From NCBI GenBank assembly GCA_039602395.1, contig JBCNJP010000017.1, positions 18,012,729 to 18,076,728 on the forward strand: a DNA stretch of 64,000 bases, given 5' to 3'. Positions 46,675 to 58,283 of this stretch are shown one piece after another. The notes beneath the pieces are model-generated. The model saw only the letters and a list, made by a program, of their open reading frames with translations. It did no database searches and was not told the origin of the DNA. Both the position numbers and the translations under genes were made by a program. How positions within the stretch are numbered: the first letter of the stretch is position 1; each line of letters starts with the position of its first letter. Origin of the DNA: Deinandra increscens subsp. villosa (Eukaryota; Streptophyta; Magnoliopsida; Asterales; Asteraceae).

Positions 46675-46870
46675 CGGACACCCGGGATCACCCTGGCAAA
46701 TAAATCACCATTCTGCCTGGATATCAAAGCGTGGTGACCGGCCAATTTCACCCAGGAGGAAACCCACAATTGAGAAAACTCCCAAGCTTAGCAAGCAATT
46801 ACCTGAGGTGAGAGTCAAACCAATGACCTCCCATAAGGGTAGTCTTGGAGGTACCATTGAGGCAAACCCA
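46675..46870 (-). mobile_element. Au-like SINE remnant
   Basis: On the minus strand a tRNA-like head has TTTGCCTCAATGGTACC (A-box-like), then GGGAGGTCATTGGTTTGACT (B-box-like), followed by a body CTCAGGTAATTGC and CTCCTGGGTGAAATTGGCC. The layout fits a tRNA-derived SINE of the Au type known across angiosperms. Ends are not exact. Confidence 0.6.
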
Positions 46871-49338
46871 TAATGATAAATATTGATAGTTAAGTGAACA
46901 CCAGCTTTAAGTTTTCAAAACCTAAGATTAAAAGTAACGGTGAGCTTTTTTTTTAACAAAACAGTTCCCTATCATCTCTTTAACTGTCTCGAGGTTGAAA
47001 TTTCACACCTCCATCGGTTTAATCACAAACCAAGTTGGTTTTCACCGCCTTTCAATGTTTTGCCAAATAAATTCTCAAAGTAGAGTTGGACTAGGATTTG
47101 AAATGAGCCATAATTTTTTCGCCGAGCCCTTTTGATACTGTTTGACATCTCCCATTTATCGAATTTTGACCAAATTTCAGTGTTTCTTGTTTTTTTTATT
47201 TTCACAAAGGTTAGTCCATTTGAGGAAGCACTGGCGCTAACAAAAGTTAAAGCACGATGGCTTGTTGTATAAGCATTTTGAGACTAGGGTGTTTGTAGCA
47301 TTTTTGAGTTAGAGAAGTATTGTGATCAAACTAACAGACCAATACCTATTTATACCAAAATATGAGGGTAAAATGGTCCAAAAAACATTACCAAACACCC
47401 AAAAATAACCCGTAAAGTTGTTGAATAACTACTTTTTTCTTAAATGTTCATAACTGGTTTTTCACCGTTCCTTGTGTACCTAGGCTATAAAAGAGCCATA
47501 TGATTTCACTAGATTAGAAACCTATTATTACATTAGTTGAATAAATGCAAATATTATAAAATAGTTTCTATGATGATTATATGTTAGATGTCATGACTCG
47601 TTAATGAAATTAGAAAGAATAATATCTAAAGATTATAAATAATAAAAAAAATTAAAAATTATAAAATTATATTATAAGATAAGCTATAACTGAAATCTTT
47701 TTATTCTTTATTAAGTTTTAACAATTTTTAAAATAAGAATATTTATATATTTATATTTAATTATATAATTTAACTATTTAAAATTATTATCATTATTATA
47801 TAATAGAAAAATAATTTTTATTTAATAGGAAAGAGATGTAAAAAAAATTAAAATAAAAAATAAATATGATGATAACACAATTGACAGAGAATGGAATCTT
47901 TACTCATCCCCTATCCAACCCAACCCAACCCAACCTAATCTTTAATTCTCCAAGTGATACTCATCAAATACATCCCAGGCCACTTTCAAATTTAATCTAT
48001 CATTTCTGGCATTGCATTATTATTTGTATTTTTAGAACATTAGAAACGTATCTGTAGCAGAAGTGGTGATTGTGGCTAAAAATAATGATTGCTATTCCAT
48101 TAGATTCGTTCAACCATCTTACTTTTCCATACATCCACATCACCACCACCACACCTCCAATCCGATGGATGGCATCCCTAGTTTAACAATTCTCAAACGT
48201 CCTCGAATATTGCCACCATTGGCCACCGTTTGCTGCCACTCACATTTATGATCTGTTCAGTTTCTTGAAAGCATGAACTATGGTTTCTGAATCAGGTGGA
48301 GATCAGTGATTCTTAACAAATGGATCTCCACCTGTTTATGATAGACTGATTGACATCATGATTCATGAAACTAGATGAAAACAAGTGCTTGAAGGTTTTT
48401 ATCAACCTCTGAGCCTTGTTTGTACCCCTAATCGGGTTCGGGTGAAGACGAATTAGAACAGTTCACACTGACAATAGATTGTCGGTCCCGTTTAGATCTC
48501 CTGCAAGTCTACAACCTACCATGGACCCATGGTAATTATGGGGCACCGTGTATTGTAACCATAAGAAATGTGGTTTTATCAGATGAAAATGGGTCTTTAT
48601 GGCTGCTAAATTGATTGGAGAGGCCATAAGAAAAATGGTGAACAATAAGGAAGGTATCTTGAAAGATGCTGAAAGATGGCATGATGGGTGAGGAAAGCCG
48701 ATAAAATACAAAATTGTTTGATTTGTTTCAATCTGACTATAATGGTCGGTTTCTATCAGTGCATGCTAAAATCAGTACAAGATAATTGGACTGTGTTTTC
48801 CGAGTAGCGTTCGCTAAAATCTCTAATGATGGATTTAGAGAGTGCAGTTGGTCGTGATTTATAATCGCAATTGATCGTCAGAGATGTTCCCCAAGGCTTC
48901 AACATCAGGTCACTTTCTAATCGTTTATGCAACGAAATGAAGATTTAGACTCAAGAATGCTAGATACAGTTCAATCGGATAGTAATGCCCAATTTCATTC
49001 TCAGATGTGACAGCAGTGTTTCTCAACAGGTTGAGCATTGTACAATGCACACTAGCTTAAAACATATATAAGCCCTTATGTTAAATACTTTGAGCCGAAG
49101 GTTAGTATAATCAGCATTCCTTACTTATTCAAAAAAGAATATATATCATCATAAGAACACATGAACTCATATTACAATAAAGCAAGTATTTATTCTTGAA
49201 ATCTTCTACTCATTCCTACTGTATTTGCTTAAAATAAACAAGTAATCAGAACATATAATAAAGTCACAGACTCACAGATCAACAAAATTAGGAAAAATAG
49301 TTACCAGCGACTGGAAGCAAATCAAATGGGGTGCTGGT
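46871..49338. other. AT-rich intergenic DNA and 3' flank of UGD
   Basis: 47550-47870 is almost pure A/T. No gene is supported. The last 200 bases before 49339 would contain the UGD 3' UTR and poly-A site. Confidence 0.6.
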
Positions 49339-50781
49339 TTAAGCCACAGCAGGCATGTCCTTGAGCCAGGCATCCAATGGCTTACCGATTGAGTAAACAA
49401 TGAAACCGATCTCCCTTAACTTTTCAGCATCAACAATGTTCCTTCCATCAAAGACAAAAGCAGGTTTCTGCATGTTGTCATATATCTTTTGAAAATCCAG
49501 GGTTTTAAACTCATTCCACTCGGTGAGAATACAGATACCATGTGCGTCCTTGGTGGCTGCATATGCGTCCCAAATAACACTCACTTGTTTAATGGTTGTA
49601 GGGCTCATTGGTTGAAGGTGGAGAGGATGGTCCCAGTCGAACTTGTTCATTGAAAGATCCCGTTGGATCTGATCCTCGGTAACTTGTGGATCATAGATGC
49701 TTAAACGGGCCTTATCACCTAACAAGCCCTTGCAAACATCAATGGCTGGGGTTTCTCGGGTATCACCTGTATCTTTCTTGAAGGCGAATCCAAGAACAGC
49801 AATCTTTTTGTTTGAAACAGTGTTGAACATAGAAGCTACAACACGGTTTACAAATCTGGATTTTTGGTAGTCATTGATCTTGATGACTTGTCTCCAATAT
49901 TCAGCTACTTCAGGGAGGCCGTTGCACTCACAAATGTAGACCAAGTTCAAAATATCCTTCTGGAAGCAAGACCCGCCAAACCCCACACTTGAATTCAAGA
50001 ACTTTGCTCCGATTCTAGTATCTTTACCAACTGCATAAGAAACCTCACTAACATCTGCACCTGTTGCCTCGCAGAGAGCTGACATGGCGTTAACAGAAGA
50101 GATTCTTTGTGCCAAGAAGGCGTTGGCAGCAAGCTTTGAGAGCTCTGCTGACCATAAATTTGTTGTGATGATATTTTCTTCAGAGACCCAGTGTGCATAA
50201 ACATCTTTCAAAGTTTTGATTGCTTTCTGTCCCGCTGGTGTTTCCCGACCACCAATGAGGACTCGGTCAGGTTTAAAAAGATCCTCAATAGCAGTTCCCT
50301 CAGCGAGAAATTCCGGGTTGGAAAGAATCTGGAAGTTGATTCCTTTGCTGTTATGAGTCAGGATCTTCTCAATCGCCTCTGCTGTTTTAACGGGAACAGT
50401 TGATTTCTCAACCACGATTTTATCCGATTTTGAAACATCAGCTATCATACGAGCAGCACTTTCCCAGTACGTAAGATCTGCAGCTTTTCCAGCACCAAGA
50501 CCTCGAGTCTTGGTCGGGGTATTGACCGAAACAAACACAATGTCAGCCTCACATACATGTTTCTCCACATCTGTGCTGAAGAAAAGGTTTTTGCCTCTGC
50601 ACTGTTTCACAACATCATCAAGGCCCGGCTCATAGATCGGGAGCTGGTCACTATTCCAGGCAGTGATACGAGACACAGAAATATCAACAACTGCCACTTC
50701 GATATCGGGACACTTGAGCGCTATGACGGCCATTGTTGGTCCTCCCACATAACCAGCTCCAATGCAGCAGATCTTCACCAT
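49339..50781 (-). CDS. UGD: UDP-glucose 6-dehydrogenase
   Basis: 480 residues in one exon. It oxidises UDP-glucose to UDP-glucuronate with two NAD+, feeding nucleotide sugars for pectin and hemicellulose in the cytosol. The start at 50781 (MVKICCIGAGYVGGP) puts the NAD-binding GAGYVGG at residues 8-14 as in the family; the ATG 17 codons upstream lies in the 5' UTR side and gives an untypical extension. Seen in sequence: NPEFLAEGTA (155-164), the KLAANAFLAQRISS segment with Lys216 and Asn220, and the catalytic Cys272 in FGGSCFQKD with Asp276. The C-terminal nucleotide-binding half includes GFAFKKDTGDTRETPA. Length is that of plant orthologues, and no damage is visible. Neighbouring genes are far away, so it is a single transcription unit. 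Confidence 0.98.
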   Translation of the reverse strand: MVKICCIGAGYVGGPTMAVIALKCPDIEVAVVDISVSRITAWNSDQLPIYEPGLDDVVKQCRGKNLFFSTDVEKHVCEADIVFVSVNTPTKTRGLGAGKAADLTYWESAARMIADVSKSDKIVVEKSTVPVKTAEAIEKILTHNSKGINFQILSNPEFLAEGTAIEDLFKPDRVLIGGRETPAGQKAIKTLKDVYAHWVSEENIITTNLWSAELSKLAANAFLAQRISSVNAMSALCEATGADVSEVSYAVGKDTRIGAKFLNSSVGFGGSCFQKDILNLVYICECNGLPEVAEYWRQVIKINDYQKSRFVNRVVASMFNTVSNKKIAVLGFAFKKDTGDTRETPAIDVCKGLLGDKARLSIYDPQVTEDQIQRDLSMNKFDWDHPLHLQPMSPTTIKQVSVIWDAYAATKDAHGICILTEWNEFKTLDFQKIYDNMQKPAFVFDGRNIVDAEKLREIGFIVYSIGKPLDAWLKDMPAVA

Positions 50782-50818
50782 TTTAGTAATTTTTTTACTG
50801 TTCCTGTGTACAATGATT

Positions 50819-51709
50819 CTGAACATAAGCAATTAAGCATATAGTCCCATATAACCTACACTAAATAAAGTCAATTTCACATTGAAAACTCTACACATCT
50901 AGATCCTATCATGTCTGCATTTTTTAAGTTTTAACATAAAAATAGTGCGTGCAAACCGCATATGTCATTTTCAACTCTCTGGAACAACTTTAGGTTACAG
51001 ATTAGTATAGTATGATTTCAGGCAAATAGGTCGGATCTGTGGCAAAATCAGAAAGATCACAAAACCTAATTCCCATTTAACAGTCAAGGAATCTAACTAA
51101 CAACACCAAAATCATTATACAACAAATAAAGCCAATTTCACATTGAAAACTCTACGCTCACCACAGATTTAACATCTAGAAGATCCTACCAAGTCTGCAT
51201 TTTTTAACATCCTCACTAAACATCAAACATATGTTAAATCAACTGAGGAACACAGATAAAAGAAAATAGACATTTTCAACTCACTGTAAGATCTTTAGGT
51301 TACAGATTAGTATAGCATGATTTCAGGCAAATAGTCGGATCTGCGGCAAAATTAGAAAGATCACAAAACCTAATTCCGATTTTAACAGTCAATGAATCTA
51401 ATTAACTACACCGAAATCATTATACAACAATGAGCAATCACTAATCAGCTCATACAACTCAGATCTGACAATAACACTTCCGATCAATGAACAGCAACAC
51501 GAAATTCAGTTCACAAATAATAAAATCCAGATTATAGATGGCGAATGCTCGTATAACAACATGAAAATGGATCCAATAATAACTTAATCACACAGCAAGT
51601 GAAGAATCAACAGATCTGATCATCTTAAGCGTGAAAAATGCAAATGAAAACAGGAAAAGCACATTATTATTACTAAAATTAAAAGAGAATTATGAAGGTA
51701 TCATGTTAC
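50819..51709 (-). other. 5' UTR intron of UGD (891 bp)
   Basis: On the minus strand the donor CAG/GTAACA is at 51710/51709 and the acceptor TTCAG at 50819-50823. The second exon then starts 37 bases before the ATG. A leader intron in UGD genes and intron-enhanced expression would be typical of plants, but this is inferred. The intron carries a tandem duplication (see 50863-51430). Confidence 0.8.
50863..51430 (-). repeat. Tandem duplication inside the UGD leader intron
   Basis: Two copies start at 50863 and 51124 (offset 261). They share AATTTCACATTGAAAACTCT, TTTAGGTTACAGATTAGTAT and AATCATTATACAACAA in the same order. The second copy has about 45 extra bases and scattered changes. Confidence 0.88.
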
Positions 51710-51820
51710 CTGTTTGATCTCTACAGCTTTTACACCGGAAAGACGGTGAGTCTTCGCGTTGATTTTGGAGTGAGGAAATGCGAGAGATCTGGAATGGGAA
51801 ACAGAGAAAGCGGGGACTTG

Positions 51821-51830
51821 TATTTATAGT
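51821..51830 (-). promoter_or_regulatory. TATA box of UGD
   Basis: Minus strand ACTATAAATA, followed after about 30 bases by a CT-rich stretch (CTTTCTCTGTTTCCC), a likely start region near 51795. The first, non-coding exon then runs to 51710. Confidence 0.75.
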
Positions 51831-52097
51831 CGCTAAAGTGACAAAACAGACCCCTAATGTTTTGGTAAATGACATTTAACACCCTTGATATAGATGTATA
51901 ATAAAGTACTCAAGGGAACGTGTATATCTTCGGCCACTACGGCACGTTCAGTGAGTTCTTTTTATGGGGAAAGCGAAGGGACTAAAAATAAAAAATATTA
52001 TTTTCGAGGTCTCATTTTTCAAGGAAGCAAAGTGCGGAAAAGAGAAAGGAAGAAGTCAATTCAAGGAATAATGTCGGTGATAATGTCGGTGTATTTA

Positions 52098-52908
52098 GGG
52101 GGGACGGTATGGTCCCGGTTACCGCGAGGCGGTTCCCAGGGTGCCGCGCGGTACAAGCTGGCAACCATACCGCCCTAGGCGGCTCGATGGCAGGCTTTGA
52201 GATTTTTTGGTCGAGCGGCAAAATGGAACCGAGGGGAGCCGGGTAAAAAATCGACCGTTGGGGCTTTTGACCGTTGCCTCCAACGGCTACTTTTTTTTTT
52301 TCTTTTTTACAAATTTACAACTATAAATTCTACCTATTTTATAACAATTTTACACCATCTTCTTCACTTATCTTCTCCCTCTTTCACATATTTTATATTC
52401 TACTCACCATGGATCGATCAAAGAAGAAATCACCCGCTACCACGAAAAAATCCACCGCTCCCACCAAAAATACAAACCGAAGGTTCGAAATACCGGTCAA
52501 TCCTCCAACGCAAATCCTCCACCCCAATCACAACCCGCATTTTTCACACCACATCCATCTCACCAATCGTACATCGATCTCTTATCCGGACGTTTTGGGG
52601 CTCAAGGGGAGTTATTTCCCCCGCATTCTTCCCAATAACCGTCTAACGTCATGTACCAAAACACACAATTTCGTAATGCTAGTGTTTGTTTTTTTATATA
52701 AAAGTTGTTTGTTTATTAAAAGTTGTTAAAAATAAAAAAAAAACAAAAAAAAAACTAAATTTTCGGTGGCTTCCCCAAGCCACACCACAACCATACCATG
52801 TGGTGTGGCTTGACATGGCTTCAAAAACATCAAAATTGAGTTGGCACATGATGATTGGTTGGTGAGCATGGCTCCTTCGAAGCCACAAGGCAACCATACC
52901 CCCTCCCC
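52098..52908 (+). mobile_element. Non-autonomous PIF/Harbinger element
   Basis: Ends GGGGGGACGGTATGGT and, inverted, GGGGAGGGGGTATGGTT. The TTA target duplication is at 52095-52097 and 52909-52911. A TATA-like run precedes a broken ORF, MDRSKKKSPATTKK (52409), whose later part in another frame reads QSYIDLLSGRFGAQGELFPP, typical of the first ORF of plant PIF elements. There is no transposase; the 811-bp unit would need one supplied. Confidence 0.88.
52409..52640 (+). pseudogene. Remnant of PIF ORF1 N-terminus, frameshifted
   Basis: Begins at ATG 52409 with a Lys/Ser/Thr-rich start. A shift near 52485 moves the conserved-looking Pro/Gln-rich region (NPPPQSQPAFFTPHPSHQSY) to another frame, which stops near 52639. 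Related full-length proteins are Myb-like partners of the transposase. Confidence 0.65.
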
Positions 52909-52987
52909 TTAGAGAGCTAAAAAGTAAAAACGATCTAGTTCATAACAACAAGAAAATATCGGTGGAGCCTATATTTGAAAAAGTTAA

Positions 52988-53416
52988 TGTTTAAGCAAAT
53001 CCTGAATCGTAAGAATAATAAACATATAATAATTTAAAGATTACCTATTGTAGATCGTTAGCGTGAGAGCTGCTTAGAGAATCAATCTGGTATGCTGATC
53101 GAGTTCTCGTTTAGGGTGTACGATTAGAATGGTTGTTAGGTAACCATGAGAGGCTATGAATTTAGAGAGGGAGAGAAAGAGAGGGTCACGAACTTGATGT
53201 GGTGATTCAGGTGTTTAATATCCCCCTATGATCTCTATTTATACACAAAATGGAAAACCCTAATTCAATTAATAAGGGCAATTATGTACATCAAATAAAT
53301 GCCTAATAGGTTAATTAGGTAACTGATTTATTAAGATAAATGATTGAGGCCATAATATATTTTATAGATATATGTACGAAAATACATACATATATATTTT
53401 AGAATATATTCCAACA
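52988..53416 (-). repeat. 3' LTR of the second LARD-like element
   Basis: 429 bp; on the minus strand begins TGTTGGAATATATTC. Several percent different from the right copy (for example TAGAATGG versus TAGGATGG), so older than the other LTR elements in this window. Confidence 0.9.
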
Positions 53417-56400
53417 TTCTCCCATTTGGCCGTGTAATCATTTATAATGAGCTATTAGAAAAGCCTGATCATGGGTTAATACTCATTTCAATTTTAAACC
53501 AGAATTGCAACAGAAAAATACAGTCATAGAATTGATTACCCAACTCAAGACCCCCATTAATCATACTTCAATCCCAAATTTTAAATTCAACTTAAAATCA
53601 GAATCAATCATAAAATAAGCCCTTAACTTTGATTTGTAGTAAAATTGTCTATATGTAACTTAGGCATGCGTAACATATTTAGAGACAACAAATCAAAACG
53701 CTGAGGAATAATTAATAATTAGTCTTTATATTGTGATATGCTTGGTCATTGATAAACCTCGTCTTTCTTATAAGATCTCAGAAAAAACTTATGAGGATAA
53801 ACCTTAAGTTATAGGATCCTTAAGCATATTATGAATGTTTTCAATACAAAGTTTCCTCTACTTGTTCTTAAATGAACAATAATCTTGTATTGAATATTTA
53901 ATGCAGCTCCGCTCAAAACTGTTACTGTTTTAAGAGATTAGGGTAGCTGACTTTATCACAATGAGTCTTCAATATGTTATATTGGAGTTATAGAATTATG
54001 AGTCTACTGATAAATTTACCAACAACGTTTTAGTGACAAACATATTGTGTCACAATAACTAAGGTTGTTGTTAATAGGTTCTTATGACTCTTCCATGATC
54101 CATGAGATAAATCTGTCTGCAGACATAAGGATATACCCCTGAGTTGACATTTTACATCCTTTGAATATAATAAAGTCAAAATTTAGAGATAGTCAACTAC
54201 TTTAAGTTTCTCACTTCTTCTATAGTTTAAATTTATAGTCTTTCGTTTCTTATATATATTGAAATGCCATCTTAGATGCTTTATAATGAACTAAACTTAG
54301 GAAATGATTTTCATCATTTCTAGTGTTTCAGCAATGTAGGCAATATCTTAAACGAGTATAAACTTGAACATACATAAGACTTCTAACTAATGAAGCATAA
54401 GATTTAATTGCTTGAACCTTCATAATTAATCTCCTTTAGTTACTAGAGTTACAGACTAAGGGAAACGTTGCATGTTGTAATGTGTTGAACACATAGTTAA
54501 ATCTAATGAGACTTAATTAATGTCTCGTTAGGTTGATCTTGATGTATTTTGATGCTTATTGTATAAGAAGCATCTTCAAGACTTTAATCTCAAAATTATG
54601 CGAGAATAAGTCGCTTTGACTCATGCAACAAAACTAACATATTACTTGCCTAAAATAATGTGTATAAGGGCAAGTGTTGTATTAGTTGCTCACATTCATC
54701 TTAAGGTAGGCCCATTTTGTCCACTTATTATTGATGAAGAATGATTACATTTATAACTTCATCAGTCTTTGAATATCACTTGTAAGTTTGCTTATACTAA
54801 CCCTTTATATAAATTTACTCATCTTAAAGACTAAGTGTTCCTTAACTTTCAGGCTTAAAACCTTGAGTTTTGGTTATGAACATGTCTTTATGTAAGTGAG
54901 TATTAAGGAAAGATATTCATAAGTCCGTTAAATGTCACTCGTAATTATGAGTGAGTAATAAGGACAATGATGATCTCTCAAAGAACCCTTTAGAAAATGA
55001 ATTCTTAACTTGTTAATAGCCTTTAGAAACCAATCATGGTTTATAACGTTCAGTTTCTCCTTTTAGATTTCAGTTTAGCTATGGAAAACTAAACTTCTAA
55101 CGTTATTATGATTTAGGGAGTTAAGCTCATTATAGCTTTATTCCATCAGATGATTGATTGCTAATAGTGGCTTTAGTATAAGAGATATGATTAGTAATCT
55201 TTCCAATATCCATGTAAGCTTTATTAAGGTAGGTTTCATCATCATCATGATATGGATGTTATATTAGTTGATCAGATTTTTATCAACAGTGCATGACAAT
55301 TGTCATCATAACTAATATATGTTGTTATCTGATTTGGTAATTCCTCCATGAAGATTGACCAATAAGCTGATTTCTTATCGACTTTGCATTAAGTAAGGTC
55401 GGAATCAAAATGAACAATATATCATTTCAAGTTATTACTTGATGACCTACTAAGTTGGATCTAACGGGTTGAAACAAAGTGTGTTAGTCGTTTCATAGTT
55501 TCCTCTTGAGAATATAAGTCAGGTATATTATGAGTAACATTATTTTCTAAGTGTGTGGAAGTGGATCAGTGTTATCGTAGCGTGGTGTACAAGAGGTGTA
55601 ATCAGAGTTAAATTCAAAGATTAAATTTAACTTTGTCTCTCCACCCGCCTCTTGTACTTTAGGAAAGTCATGAGTAAGAACTTTTCACTACTCCCCCTGA
55701 CCTTAGAAGACAAGTCATTGATAAGGACTTGCATGCAACATGCTTAATGTTGAGGATTTTTAAGGTTTAATTGCAGCTAACAACTAATTATATGTCTTTA
55801 TACTTGGTTTCCTTCATGTTCGGATTTCAGAAAGAATTTTAGGGACATATTTGGTAACCTTGTTTAGCATATGCGTTGTTGTATTTCTTGTTTAGCCTTG
55901 GTCTATAGGAATAGATGTATAACTTAGATGACATATCTATGATCATATCTATAAGGATACTTAGATGCATGACTTAATGATGTATCTTTAGAAGTACCAT
56001 ACATGACTTACTGGTTCACACTACCATGATCCTAATGGATGAAGAGTGTTACCATTATTTGTATGTCAATCTTAGTATTTAATCTATTATATCTAATCTC
56101 ACTACTTTCATTTTATGGTTAAGTTGGTTTTCAATTTCATCCTTAAAAGTTTAAGGTGAGAAAGATGTTTCTCCTTAATTAAGTACAAGAATAAATAATC
56201 AGTTATGTGAGTCATAAATGACTTATGCCCGGAGATTCCATTTAAGGATAAGATCCACTAATATGTTTGAGTTTTGGTAAGTTAGAACTCTTAGTGGAAC
56301 CTTGTATATTCCTTTAATACATGTATTTTCTTTGTTAAATTCTCACTTTATGTGATAACAAAGATTTTGAACATTTATTATCTAGTTATAAGTTATAAAG

Positions 56401-57102
56401 ATTTCTATCCATTAGAACACAACTAAACAATTATAACCAACAACTATGAGAGTTTAAGATAACAGTGACTTTGTCATAGCCCTATGAAACCTTATAACCG
56501 TCAATGTCTTACTTTAGCAATGATACTAAGTTCCAAGTGATGTTGGATCATAATGAGGTATCATAAAGTGTAATACAAAGATAGATTTTCATGGTTTGTA
56601 CAACTTGGACATTAATTGTGTCACTAACTCTCATTTTAGTTGTTCTTTTGGTTTATTTATGGTGTATGGATCATAAGAAAACTTCTATAAGACTAGATTT
56701 TAGTTCATTTACGTGTTAATTTGAAATTAATGGGCACAATTATCATTATTGATTATTCTTTATTAGCCAGTTGTTCCATTTGGAACTTAGAACTGGAAGT
56801 TTGCTTGTATCTTATTTTAGAAATTAGAACTATCATCCTTATTTTAGTTATTTTCATTGTATAAGGGTTAGTGAGAATGAGGTGAACAAATCTGGTTTTC
56901 TAGTTTAAGGCATTGTTTATCCTTTATGCACAAAGTTGTCATACACTCGCTTTCCTTTGGTACCTGTGAGTGATGACTGAAATTAAAAAAATGTTTAAGT
57001 GTGCTAAGAAAGGATTCATTATGGAATGCACTAGAATAACTTTAATTTGAAACATGTATGAGCCCTTTAAGGGTCATGTTTTGGTTTATTATGATGTGTT
57101 CA
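53417..57102 (-). other. AT-rich non-coding interior of the second LARD-like element
   Basis: No frame, RNA gene or repeat family recognised. One extended hairpin at 55587-55657 has GTACAAGAGG/CCTCTTGTAC as outer arms and an inner AGTTAAATT/AATTTAACT pair. Confidence 0.6.
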
Positions 57103-58283
57103 CTAAATCATTAACCTAATTTATATTTTGTATTAAGCATCATTAGATGTGTTTGCATGCATTTAAGAAGTCCTTTTAAAAATTTATTACATACACGATG
57201 TTTAGATTAGGAAATCTGAAACATTTCCCCTGATAGCATTGTTTAAAGGGATGTTGATTATCATGATAGTCAATTTGAATAGACTTTACTTACTTTTAAT
57301 TTTCTAGTTAGAAAACCTTTTATGAGAGAGAGAGCAATTAAGAGTCTTTTGTAATCAAGATCATTATGATGAGAGGAAAACTTTTATGGAAACATTCAGT
57401 GATTATAAATTTAGAGTGGATTAGTTTATAGAGATTAAAGGTTATATTAGTTTGAAAGAAGATCTAAGAGTGATTGTATGGGGTACTTAAAAAAAACTAA
57501 GGCACAATAATAATGCATAATGATTAGCTAAGGCATAATAATGATGCGTAATCATGAACTAAGGCACGATAGTAATGTATTATCATAAACTAAAGCATAG
57601 TAATATTGCATTATGATAAATAATAATAATGTACAATTATGAAACAAAAGAAGATGTGATATAGTCTGTTATAACACTAAAATAACATACTAGTTAGGTT
57701 CTGCTTGAATGAACCAGCTTTCGCGTTGGTTACTTGCCTATCACCCAAACATTATGAACAAGATAAGGGTATGTGCATAAAGTGACGTATTACATCAGCG
57801 TTGGCTAAATCATTAACCTAATTTATATTTTGTATTAAGCATCATTAGATGTGTTTGCATGCATTTAAGAAGTCCTTTTAAAAATTTATTACATACACGA
57901 TGTTTAGATTAGGAAATCTGAAACATCTCCCCTGATAGCATTGTTTAAATGGATGTTGATTATCATGATAGTCAATTTGAATAGACTTTACTTACTTTTA
58001 ATTTTCTAGTTAGAAAACCTTTTATGAGAGAGAGCAATTAAGAGTCTTTTGTAATCAAGATCATTATGATGAGAGGAAAACTTTTATGGAAACATTCAGT
58101 GATTATAAATTTAGAGTGGATTAGTTTATAGAGATTAAAGGTTATATTAGTTTGAAAGAAGATCTAAGAGTGATTGTATGGAGTACTTAAAAAAAACTAA
58201 GGCACAATAATAATGCATAATGATTAGCTAAGGCATAATAATGATGCGTAATCATGAACTAAGGCACGATAGTAATGTATTAT

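Noticed and set aside
48063..48711. Possible small gene between 48.0 and 48.7 kb
   Set aside because: Frames are short on both strands, with no start context, splice-supported extension or recognisable protein.
50782..50832. Upstream ATG giving a 497-residue UGD
   Set aside because: The extra 17 residues (MLMFRIIVHRNSKKITK) do not fit the family, and the first of them fall across the predicted intron acceptor at 50819.
55587..55657. Extended hairpin as a possible miRNA gene
   Set aside because: The stem has several mismatches and an AT-rich core; without small RNA data it is not distinguishable from chance pairing in non-coding element DNA.
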